The position numbers were made by a program, and so were the translations under genes. Below, one piece after another: positions 16,579 to 23,238 of a stretch of 64,000 bases of DNA. The stretch comes from Microbacterium endophyticum. GTDB taxonomy: Bacteria > Actinomycetota > Actinomycetes > Actinomycetales > Microbacteriaceae. Below the pieces are notes generated by a model, which saw only the letters and a list, made by a program, of their open reading frames with translations, had not been told where the DNA came from and searched no databases. Position 1 is the first letter of the stretch. Each line of letters opens with the position of its first letter. The stretch lies in the NCBI RefSeq assembly GCF_011047135.1, contig NZ_CP049255.1, positions 1,550,001 through 1,614,000 on the forward strand, given 5' to 3'.

Positions 16579-17189
16579 TGCGCTGGCGTAGGCTGCGCGC
16601 TGCGGCGTTGCCCATCATGGTGACTGCGGTGGTGGCCGCGGGTGTGCTTTCTGCGCCGACGGCGGCTTCGGCCTCCGAGGCACCAGCCGACCTCAGTGCA
16701 ACGCGAGCGTGCACAGTGGGGGGACTACCCATCACGTCCCAAGACGATGCAAAGTCAGTGCCGACCGTGATCTCCTGCTTCGACACGATCGCAGAAGCGA
16801 AAGAGTTCATCGCCGATGGCGCTCCCGGAGACCTTGAGAAGCTGCTGGCTGCTGGCGGTGAGACTCCGTCGCGTGCAGCGCTCGCCGCGGCGAGTACCGT
16901 GCACGTCGGAACACTCTGGGCATCGACCGGCGCGAGCGGCAGTTCGCTCTTGCATTGGGGTACGGGTTCTGGGTGTTACGGGGTGACCTATGGCTTTCCG
17001 AGCCTCCCATCCGGGTGGAATGACACCGCCCGATCCGCACGAGGCTATGCGAACTGCTGGGTCACCACGTATGCGAATACCTCGTACGGCGGTTCCAGGC
17101 TCAACTGCACCCCTTACTGCTCAAGTCTCGGGTCGCTCAACGGCGCCGTCTCGTCGGTCGTTTACCGGCCCTCCGGCACATTCGGGTAG
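16578..17189 (+). CDS. Secreted beta/gamma-crystallin-like protein (peptidase inhibitor I36 type)
   Basis: 203 residues from ATG 16578, overlapping the AraC-type stop by 1 base; a GTG at 16569 is an alternative. The N terminus is a Sec signal peptide (RWRRLRAAALPIM, hydrophobic VTAVVAAGVL, then SAPTAASASEA). The C-terminal half has GTLWASTGASGSSLL, GWNDTARSARGYANC and VTTYANTSYGGSRLNCTPYC, the pattern of the Streptomyces metalloproteinase inhibitor/I36 beta-gamma crystallin fold. Six cysteines in the mature protein could form three disulfides. Exported; target unknown. Coupling to a regulator gene is unusual. Confidence 0.7.
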   Translation: MRWRRLRAAALPIMVTAVVAAGVLSAPTAASASEAPADLSATRACTVGGLPITSQDDAKSVPTVISCFDTIAEAKEFIADGAPGDLEKLLAAGGETPSRAALAAASTVHVGTLWASTGASGSSLLHWGTGSGCYGVTYGFPSLPSGWNDTARSARGYANCWVTTYANTSYGGSRLNCTPYCSSLGSLNGAVSSVVYRPSGTFG

Positions 17190-17202
17190 CGGTGCGATCC
17201 GC

Positions 17203-17571
17203 TCACTCGACGCCGGGCACTTCTGCCAACGATGAATAGACGGGGATGCCACGCTCGCGTGCGATGGTGACATCCTGATCTGCGCCTTTAGATTCGCCCG
17301 GAAGTCGAAGCACGGCGTCGCAGTGCTGCAGCAGGCGATGCGCGGTCGGATACATGACGTTCGCTGCGAGCGGGTCGGAAGGTCCGCTCGCGCCTGCACT
17401 ACTGAGAATCGGTAGCGCTACCCATTCGCCGATCATCGGGATGTGGCCGGCTCTGAAAATCGGCCAGGCAGCCTCTTCAAGTCGGGTGAGGTTCTTTTGC
17501 ATCAGCGCGGCGTCTCCGTGAGTGCCCGATGCGTAGGGCCCAGCGATCAAAATCATCAGTGGCTTCGTCAT
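17203..17571 (-). CDS. DUF4406 domain protein (nucleoside deoxyribosyltransferase-like fold)
   Basis: 122 residues from ATG 17571. The sequence opens LMILIAGPYASGTHGD, has a GHIPMIGEWVALP stretch, and ends in a DAVLRLPGESKGADQD block followed by VTIARERGIPVY, matching DUF4406 and the fold of nucleoside 2-deoxyribosyltransferases; no catalytic assignment is possible. TACTGT lies 6 nt before the ATG, indicating a leaderless transcript. It is divergent from the DeoR regulator, which probably controls it. The longer frame to 17832 overlaps the DeoR gene and is rejected. Convergent with the I36-like gene (13 bp apart). Confidence 0.75.
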   Translation of the reverse strand: MTKPLMILIAGPYASGTHGDAALMQKNLTRLEEAAWPIFRAGHIPMIGEWVALPILSSAGASGPSDPLAANVMYPTAHRLLQHCDAVLRLPGESKGADQDVTIARERGIPVYSSLAEVPGVE

Positions 17572-17577
17572 TCGGCT

Positions 17578-17610
17578 ACAGTAATACAAGAACGTGCACA
17601 TTCGTGCACA
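17578..17610. promoter_or_regulatory. Divergent promoter with repeated CGTGCACA motif
   Basis: CGTGCACA occurs at 17593-17600 and again at 17603-17610 (10-bp period), each containing the palindrome GTGCAC, followed by AACGTG. The repeat lies between the DUF4406 -10 box (ACAGTA on the plus strand, 17578-17583) and the DeoR ribosome-binding site, a fitting place for DeoR autoregulation. Confidence 0.5.
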
Positions 17611-17627
17611 AACGTGAAGGAGTACGT

Positions 17628-18386
17628 ATGTTGGCGGCATCGCGCAAAGAGCTTCTGCTCGATCGACTGCGCAGCGAAGGGCGCATTGTGGCGAAGGATC
17701 TTGCTGCCGAAATCGGTGTCTCGGAGGACAGCATCCGTCGCGACTTACGTGAGCTCGATGCGGCTGGGCTTGCCGTTCGCGTGTACGGAGGTGCACTACC
17801 CGCGTCGCCCGCTGTCGTGAACTATGGCGCACGTCAGTCCGTTGCGACCGAGAGCAAACAGCGCATTGGCCGATACGCGGCGCGCCTCATCGAGCCGGGG
17901 AGCACAGTGCTGATCGACGGCGGCACGACTGCGCTCGAGATAGTGCGGGCGCTGCCACTCGAAATCGAGTGCACGATCATCACCCACAGCCCGACGGTTG
18001 CTGCTGCACTTCTCGACCATGCGGCAGAAGTGATCATTCTGGGCGGCCGTCTCTTCAAGCACTCAGCGGTAGCGAGCGGCGCGGCCACCGCTGAGGCGGC
18101 CACGGCAATCAGCGCAGACCGCTTTTTTCTCGGAGTCACCGGAATTCACGAGCACTCCGGCCTCACGACCGGAGACTCGGATGAAGCGGCGATGAAGCGC
18201 GTGCTGGCAAGTCGAGCGAGCGAGACTTATGTGCTGGGCAGTAGTGAGAAAGTCGGGGCTGTCTCGCGCTACCGAGTGTTGCCGCTCGATGAGGTCGCCG
18301 CGGTGATCGTGGACGCGGCGGGCCCGGCGTCACAGACACTCAGCGCACTGGCCGGTAGTGGAGTCCGGTTGCTCGAAGCGAGCTGA
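17628..18386 (+). CDS. DeoR/GlpR family transcriptional regulator
   Basis: 252 residues from ATG 17628, preceded by AAGGAG with 7-base spacing. The N terminus (LLLDRLRSEGRIVAKDLAAE followed by IGVSEDSIRRDLRELDAAG) is the DeoR helix-turn-helix, followed by the sugar-phosphate-binding DeoRC domain (VLIDGGTTALEIVRALP, FFLGVTGIHEHSGLTTGDSD, LGSSEKVG). Effectors of the family are phosphorylated sugars or nucleoside breakdown products. The DUF4406 partner hints at nucleoside metabolism, but this is inference. Confidence 0.9.
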   Translation: MLAASRKELLLDRLRSEGRIVAKDLAAEIGVSEDSIRRDLRELDAAGLAVRVYGGALPASPAVVNYGARQSVATESKQRIGRYAARLIEPGSTVLIDGGTTALEIVRALPLEIECTIITHSPTVAAALLDHAAEVIILGGRLFKHSAVASGAATAEAATAISADRFFLGVTGIHEHSGLTTGDSDEAAMKRVLASRASETYVLGSSEKVGAVSRYRVLPLDEVAAVIVDAAGPASQTLSALAGSGVRLLEAS

Positions 18387-18490
18387 GCGATCGTTCGCGG
18401 GATGTGGTGTCGCATCCGTTTCTCCCCAAAATTTTTTCAAGAAAGTTATCCACACCGGGGCTTTTCGGGCTGATTTGGCATGGTCAATGT

Positions 18491-18504
18491 CGGAGGTATG
18501 TTCG
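18491..18504. promoter_or_regulatory. LexA/SOS-box-like motif upstream of second DUF222 gene
   Basis: CGGAG-GTAT-GTTCG compares with CGAAC-N4-GTTCG (right half perfect; left half matches 2-3 bases). It is directly followed by GATACT, a -10-like box 6 nt before the ATG at 18516. The same half-site occurs before the first DUF222 gene. Confidence 0.35.
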
Positions 18505-18515
18505 ATACTTGTGTC

Positions 18516-19862
18516 ATGTCAGAGAACGAAGCCGAGCAGCAAGAAGCAGAAGCGCACGAGCTTTCTGAGTCTGTGGCGACGTTGATTTCGTTCGATGAAC
18601 AGATCGCTCAGATGCAGGCGGCACGCGCCGAGGTTCTCGCGAACATGGGGCGGATCGCGCTCGCGCAAATTCGACGGATGACATCACGAGACTCACGGGA
18701 TCGGGAAATTCCGATGCGGGCCGTCGCAGCAGAAGTTGCGGCGGCACTGCGGTTGTCGGATCGCACCGCGCAGGCACGGATCGACGACGCGATCGAAGTG
18801 ACTGGGGCGTACCCAGAGACGTTCGCGTCGTGGAGTGCCGGGCATGTCTCGGAACGGCATGTGCAAGAAGTACTGCGGGCGGGTGAAAACCTGACGGATG
18901 CTGCGGCCAAAGCCCAGTACGACCACGAGGTGGTGGCGGTCGCTGAAGTGGAAACCCCGGGGAGGTTGCGGGGGTTCGCTGCGGCCCTGGCCGAGAAAGC
19001 ACAACCGCGGACGCTTCAGGAACGCTTCGATGATGCGAACGCGACCCGCACGGTGCGCCTGTTTGACCTGGCCGATGGGATGAGTTCACTCAACGCAGTA
19101 TTGCCGTCGGTGCAGGCGCATGGGATTTTCAACCGGCTCACCCAGCAGGCGCGGGCGTTGAAAGACTTCCAGGCGGGACGGTCGGACTACGGTACGAAGC
19201 TTCACACCGAGGACGAGCCGGTGGATGATCGGCGGACGACGGATCAGATCCGCGCCGACCTGTTCTCCGACATGTTGTTGACGTCGGTTCCGAGCCTTGA
19301 CCCGCTCGCGGGGGATGACTGCGGCGGGCTGGGAGCGATCAAGGCGATTGTGCAGGTCACGGTGCCCGCGACGACGCTCGCGGGCACGAGTTCTACACCC
19401 GCGGACCTGTCCGGCTTGAGTCTTGTCGATCCGGAGAGTGCACGGCGCCTCGCGGGTACTGCGCCGGGGTGGGATCGCGTGTTCACGCATCCCGTCACCG
19501 GAACCGTGGTCTCGGTTGACCGGTACCGGCCGAACGATCAGTTGAAGCGGCAACTCAGGGCGCGAGACCAGCACTGCAGATTCGTGGGATGCCGCATGCC
19601 CACCCACCGGTGCGATATTGATCACACAGTCGATGCGGCCCTCGGCGGACCAACACATCAGCACAATCTCGCGCATCTGTGTCGACGACACCACAGTTTG
19701 AAACACGCGAGCCGGTGGTCCGTGAAACAGCGCGGTGATGGGGTCCTCGAGTGGACATCACCGACCGGGCGAAGCTACACCGACAAGCCACCCGGGGTCG
19801 CATTCGAACCCGATTCGCTCCTTGCTCGCGGGGAAAGCAGTCGTCAGTCGTCGGCGGGATGA
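18516..19862 (+). CDS. DUF222 and HNH endonuclease domain protein (13E12 repeat family), second copy
   Basis: 448 residues from ATG 18516 (MSENEAEQQEAEAHELSESV); ATGs at 18480 and 18498 are in frame but the first lies upstream of the promoter-like elements and the second directly abuts GGAGGT. The DUF222 region covers about residues 20-340; the C-terminal HNH nuclease is CRFVGCRMPTHRCDIDHTVD, then LGGPTHQHNLAHLCRRHHSL, with the HNH histidines and zinc cysteines in place. It is divergent in sequence from the first copy at 6504-7934, so not a recent duplication. Preceded by an SOS-like half-site. Confidence 0.88.
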   Translation: MSENEAEQQEAEAHELSESVATLISFDEQIAQMQAARAEVLANMGRIALAQIRRMTSRDSRDREIPMRAVAAEVAAALRLSDRTAQARIDDAIEVTGAYPETFASWSAGHVSERHVQEVLRAGENLTDAAAKAQYDHEVVAVAEVETPGRLRGFAAALAEKAQPRTLQERFDDANATRTVRLFDLADGMSSLNAVLPSVQAHGIFNRLTQQARALKDFQAGRSDYGTKLHTEDEPVDDRRTTDQIRADLFSDMLLTSVPSLDPLAGDDCGGLGAIKAIVQVTVPATTLAGTSSTPADLSGLSLVDPESARRLAGTAPGWDRVFTHPVTGTVVSVDRYRPNDQLKRQLRARDQHCRFVGCRMPTHRCDIDHTVDAALGGPTHQHNLAHLCRRHHSLKHASRWSVKQRGDGVLEWTSPTGRSYTDKPPGVAFEPDSLLARGESSRQSSAG

Positions 19863-20332
19863 AGACTCAACGCGACGCAGTCGATGTCGCCCGGAGCGAC
19901 AGCTGGGTGACCGTCTTTTGTTACGCACACGGTGAACGATGTGGGGATGTTTCCCGGGGTCGGTGACGGGTCGAGCGGGTCACCCGCAGGAAAGCCCGCC
20001 TCCCACACGGCGCGGCAGGTAGCAATGGCGTCGTCAACATTGACTCGGCCGTCCTCGGTCAATACCGAAACTGAAGTGCCAGTAAGCGAACCGTCGGCGC
20101 TCAGCGGAGGATCGCCAAGGCAATCCACGATCTCGGTGTCGGTCACAGGCGCAGCTTGGAGCACTTGGAACGCGGCGATCGAGACTCCCGCGACGACGAA
20201 AACAGTTCCCGCGGCACTGAGCTTTCCCCACCAGGTACGCCACCAGCGTGGACGAGTGAGGTCGGACTGCATCCGCTCAACAAGGAGATCTTCGATGGCT
20301 TGGGCGCGTGGCATCCGCTCGTTGTCGTTCAT
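19844..20332 (-). CDS. Membrane-anchored partner of the ECF sigma factor (anti-sigma candidate)
   Basis: 162 residues from ATG 20332, which overlaps the sigma factor stop (ATGA). A short cytoplasmic N terminus of about 35 residues (AQAIEDLLVERMQSDLTRPR followed by WWRTWW) precedes one transmembrane helix (about residues 40-60) and an extracytoplasmic domain with three cysteines. The position directly after an ECF sigma gene suggests an anti-sigma role. The zinc-type HxxxCxxC motif is absent, so this is not a classical ZAS anti-sigma factor. The 3' end overlaps the DUF222 gene by 19 bp. Confidence 0.65.
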   Translation of the reverse strand: MNDNERMPRAQAIEDLLVERMQSDLTRPRWWRTWWGKLSAAGTVFVVAGVSIAAFQVLQAAPVTDTEIVDCLGDPPLSADGSLTGTSVSVLTEDGRVNVDDAIATCRAVWEAGFPAGDPLDPSPTPGNIPTSFTVCVTKDGHPAVAPGDIDCVALSLHPADD

Positions 20333-20919
20333 TCCGTCACCCCCTCGGTATCCGGTGCGTACTGCGACAGGCTTCGCCGCAATCGCCCTTTTGCCCGTGA
20401 AAGTCGAGACTTCACCGTGCCCTCCGGAAGACCGAGTGTGCGAGCAGCATCGCGTGTGGTCAATCCTTCCACCATGCACAGCACGACTACTGCCGAGTCG
20501 CGGGCGCCCAAGTCTGCAAGCACCGCCTGGACTTCGGCTGACACCGATGCCGCATCAACAACCCGAGCGACTTCGTCGGCGTGATCGGGCTCGGGTGCGT
20601 CGTGTGGCACTTTTGCCAACAGACGTCGATATCGACGGAGCCCGCGCAATTGGTTCTTCGCCGCATACGACACCACCGTCAATAGCCACGGCACGACGCT
20701 CTCGTCGACAATCCGCACGCTTTCACGCTTCTTCCAAAGCTCGGCGAAGGCGGCACCCACGACCTCTTCGGCATCCCACGGCGACTGCACCATTGCGAGT
20801 GCGACTCGGTAACAAGCGCGCTCATGGCGACGAAAAAGCAACCGATATGCCTGCTCGTCGCCTTTCGTGAGCCGAAACAGCAGATCGCTGTCTGATGGCT
20901 CGACGCCGCCGCTCGTCAC
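20329..20919 (-). CDS. ECF-type RNA polymerase sigma factor
   Basis: 196 residues from GTG 20919, which follows GGGGGG with suitable spacing. Region 2 is FRLTKGDEQAYRLLFRRHER, ERACYRVALAMV, then WDAEEVVGAAFAELWKKRES; region 4 is LGARDSAVVVLCMVEGLTTR followed by DAARTLGLPEGTVKSRLSRA. The same frame is open upstream to ATGs at 21105 and 21111, the latter directly preceded by GAAGGGGGT, which could add about 62 residues of unrelated, Arg/Ser-rich sequence. Coupled to the downstream membrane protein, its likely regulator. Confidence 0.85.
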   Translation of the reverse strand: MTSGGVEPSDSDLLFRLTKGDEQAYRLLFRRHERACYRVALAMVQSPWDAEEVVGAAFAELWKKRESVRIVDESVVPWLLTVVSYAAKNQLRGLRRYRRLLAKVPHDAPEPDHADEVARVVDAASVSAEVQAVLADLGARDSAVVVLCMVEGLTTRDAARTLGLPEGTVKSRLSRAKGRLRRSLSQYAPDTEGVTE

Positions 20920-21206
20920 TACCTGACCCCCCGATCGCTGTCGCACACATCTCTTCTGCGAAGCACACTCAGGATAACCGTGATGGCGCGAGTTCACTTT
21001 TCGGGAGGGGCAGGCAAAAGCTCGATGCCCGGTAGTGAGCGAAGCCCTCACCAAGGTACGCGTCGGCACGAGAGCGAAGGCCGAACGGCTCGTCGTGCGA
21101 CTCATGTGCATACCCCCTTCGCTCACCACCGGTGCGAGAGCGCACTGAAACGAGCGCTCTAGGGGAATGTCCGGCAGGGCGAGTTTGGTTCCGATGACAG
21201 CAAAGA
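20920..21206. other. 287-bp gap between XRE-cupin gene and sigma factor gene
   Basis: I see no independent gene here. It presumably holds the sigma factor promoter. A minus-strand ATG pair at 21111/21105 preceded by GAAGGGGGT is open into the sigma factor frame, so this part may be an N-terminal extension or a leader peptide. No convincing hairpin was found. Confidence 0.4.
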
Positions 21207-21806
21207 TCAGGGGGCGACCGCGTAGACGAGCAGAATCGTCGCACCATCCGGCCCCGGCAACGACCAGCGATTGCGATATGCACCCGGATGCGACAGCGCA
21301 TCTCCCGGGCCAAGCTCCCAGTCGCCACGACCATCGATTGTGACTATGACCGAGCCTTCGACCACATACACGGTCAGCTCGCCATCGGACTCGAACCAAT
21401 CGCCCACGTACGGGCCATGCTCGATTCGATACTCCTGCACGGTCGCGATATGGGCCGACCCCGACGAGATGACGCGGCTACTCGCGGCATCATCACCTTC
21501 CGCGATCGGTACGCGTTTTCCTTCTTCGCGCCGGGTGAGCGTGATGGGCTCAGGCTCTGGCATTGCCGGTAGCAGCGACGAAGGAGAGATGCCGAGAACC
21601 TTCGCTAGGCGAAAGAGAGTGACGACCGACGGCATCGTATTGCCGCTCTCGATCTGACTCAGAAACGGCTGGCTGATTTCGGCAGCGGTGGCAAGTGACC
21701 GCATAGAGAGCTTGCGTGCCGTGCGCGCGGCACGGATCTCGCGCCCCAGCGAGACTCCGATCAGCGCATCAGTTGCTGAGGCATCCGCTGTGTTCGGGTC
21801 GGTCAT
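21207..21806 (-). CDS. XRE family regulator with C-terminal cupin domain
   Basis: 199 residues. An XRE helix-turn-helix spans about residues 20-78 (LGREIRAARTARKLSMRSLA, then TAAEISQPFLSQIESGNTMP), and a double-stranded beta-helix cupin domain occupies about 105-195 (VGDWFESDGELTVYVVEGSV, then VTIDGRGDWELGPGDALSHP). This arrangement is that of PuuR/SutR-like regulators that sense small metabolites. Its ATG overlaps the stop of the DivIVA-like gene (ATGA), so the two are co-translated. Target and ligand unknown. Confidence 0.88.
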   Translation of the reverse strand: MTDPNTADASATDALIGVSLGREIRAARTARKLSMRSLATAAEISQPFLSQIESGNTMPSVVTLFRLAKVLGISPSSLLPAMPEPEPITLTRREEGKRVPIAEGDDAASSRVISSGSAHIATVQEYRIEHGPYVGDWFESDGELTVYVVEGSVIVTIDGRGDWELGPGDALSHPGAYRNRWSLPGPDGATILLVYAVAP

Positions 21807-23080
21807 CCCTCCGCCGACTGCTCTTCAGTGTGCTCTTCTAGCGCTTCTTCAGATGTCTCGGTCTTTGCCGGTTCTTTGCCGCGCGACTCCGGGCGAATGA
21901 GTTCGCGCACCTCGGACATAAAACTCGTGAGCTGCTGCTGTTGCCACCGCAACTGCCGTGTGCGGTCCTCAGCATCGCGCAGCACCCCGTTGGTGTGGTC
22001 GGTGACCGAGTCCACGATGCCCTGGGCTTTGGTGCGCGCGCGGTCCATCGTCTCTTCGGCCTTCAGGCGCGCCTCGGCTTCGATCTGCTTCGCTTGCGCG
22101 CGCATGACGCGCTCGTAGTCGTCAGCCTTGTTCGAGATGCGCTGTGCGTGCTCGAGTGAAGCCGTGACCTGGGCGTTTGCATCCGATGTGATGCGCTCGG
22201 CATGAGCGACAGCCTGATTGTGCAGCATGAGAAACTCCTGCTGAGCATCATCCTGCCGTCGTGTGAGTGACTCTTCGAACTCAAGCACACGCGCATTCAT
22301 CTCACGAACGGCGCGCTCGGCGTCGGCACGAAGCTCCGTCGTTTCGCGCGTGACCATCGCGCGAAGCGCGGCGGCGCCCTTCTCAGCTTCCGATTTGATC
22401 GTCTCGGCTTCACGCTCGGCCTGAGCGACCTTCTCTGCGGCGTGTGCAGCTTCTCGCTCGATCGCGGCTTCATGCGCGGTGCGTTCAGTGTCGATCTTGA
22501 GATGTACCTGGTCGGCCCCGTGCTGGGCCTCAGCGGTCAGGGCCGCCGCATCGGAGCGGCCCTGCGAACGGTGCTCCTCGGCTTCGTCGCGCGCCGAGTC
22601 GAGTAGCCGCTCAGCCTGAGTCACGGCGTTCTGAATGAGAAGGCTCGCCTGTTCTTCGGCAACGCGAAGCACAGCTTCGAATTGGTTCCGATGAGTGCCT
22701 TCGTCGCCGGTCGCTTCTTCGGCGAGCTCCGACGTAAGAGTGGTTACTTGGCGCTGCGCTTCTTCGAGCTGTGCGTTGACGGCGGCCATGTCGGCGCGGA
22801 GCTGCTCGACTTCTTTTTGCTGCTGCTCGAATTCTTCGCGCTGCTCTGCCTTAGCGCGCTCGACAGCGTCGCGCTGGCGCTGTTCCGCGGCGGTTATCTC
22901 GCTCGTTGCACGATTGAGTCGCGTCGTGAGGTCGCCGATAGCTGAGTCAACCTCTTGCTTGTCGTAGCCACGGAAACCGATCGAAAACTCGCTGGAGCCA
23001 TCGGACGATGACTGCAGCAGGTCGTCGAAAGATGACTGAGCGGGAGCGGGGGAGCCGTGGGAGTTTGGGGAATCAGTCAT
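21803..23080 (-). CDS. DivIVA-domain coiled-coil protein
   Basis: 425 residues from ATG 23080 (MTDSPNSHGSPAPAQSSFDD); ATG 23092 is in frame but abuts its purine-rich stretch. An SSSEFSIGFRGYDKQEVDSA-type segment near residues 30-50 is a DivIVA/GpsB/SepIVA-like N-terminal domain (FRGYD followed by EVD). The remaining sequence up to about residue 390 is almost uninterrupted coiled coil rich in Glu, Ala, Arg and Gln, with a lysine/glutamate-rich tail. Such proteins act at the membrane in polar growth or septation. Overlaps the XRE-cupin gene by 4 bp, an unusual partner. Confidence 0.75.
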   Translation of the reverse strand: MTDSPNSHGSPAPAQSSFDDLLQSSSDGSSEFSIGFRGYDKQEVDSAIGDLTTRLNRATSEITAAEQRQRDAVERAKAEQREEFEQQQKEVEQLRADMAAVNAQLEEAQRQVTTLTSELAEEATGDEGTHRNQFEAVLRVAEEQASLLIQNAVTQAERLLDSARDEAEEHRSQGRSDAAALTAEAQHGADQVHLKIDTERTAHEAAIEREAAHAAEKVAQAEREAETIKSEAEKGAAALRAMVTRETTELRADAERAVREMNARVLEFEESLTRRQDDAQQEFLMLHNQAVAHAERITSDANAQVTASLEHAQRISNKADDYERVMRAQAKQIEAEARLKAEETMDRARTKAQGIVDSVTDHTNGVLRDAEDRTRQLRWQQQQLTSFMSEVRELIRPESRGKEPAKTETSEEALEEHTEEQSAEG

Positions 23081-23238
23081 TCGGGGCAGCATTCCTTCGT
23101 GTGGGAGGTCAAGCTGTGCCGCACAGCACTGCGAGCTGTCCCGCAGGCGAGTGGCGACTGGCGCTCGCGGAACACACTGCAACTCTGCCAGACCTCACCC
23201 GCGCTCCACTACAGCGTCCGCTGAAGATGTTCGATGAC

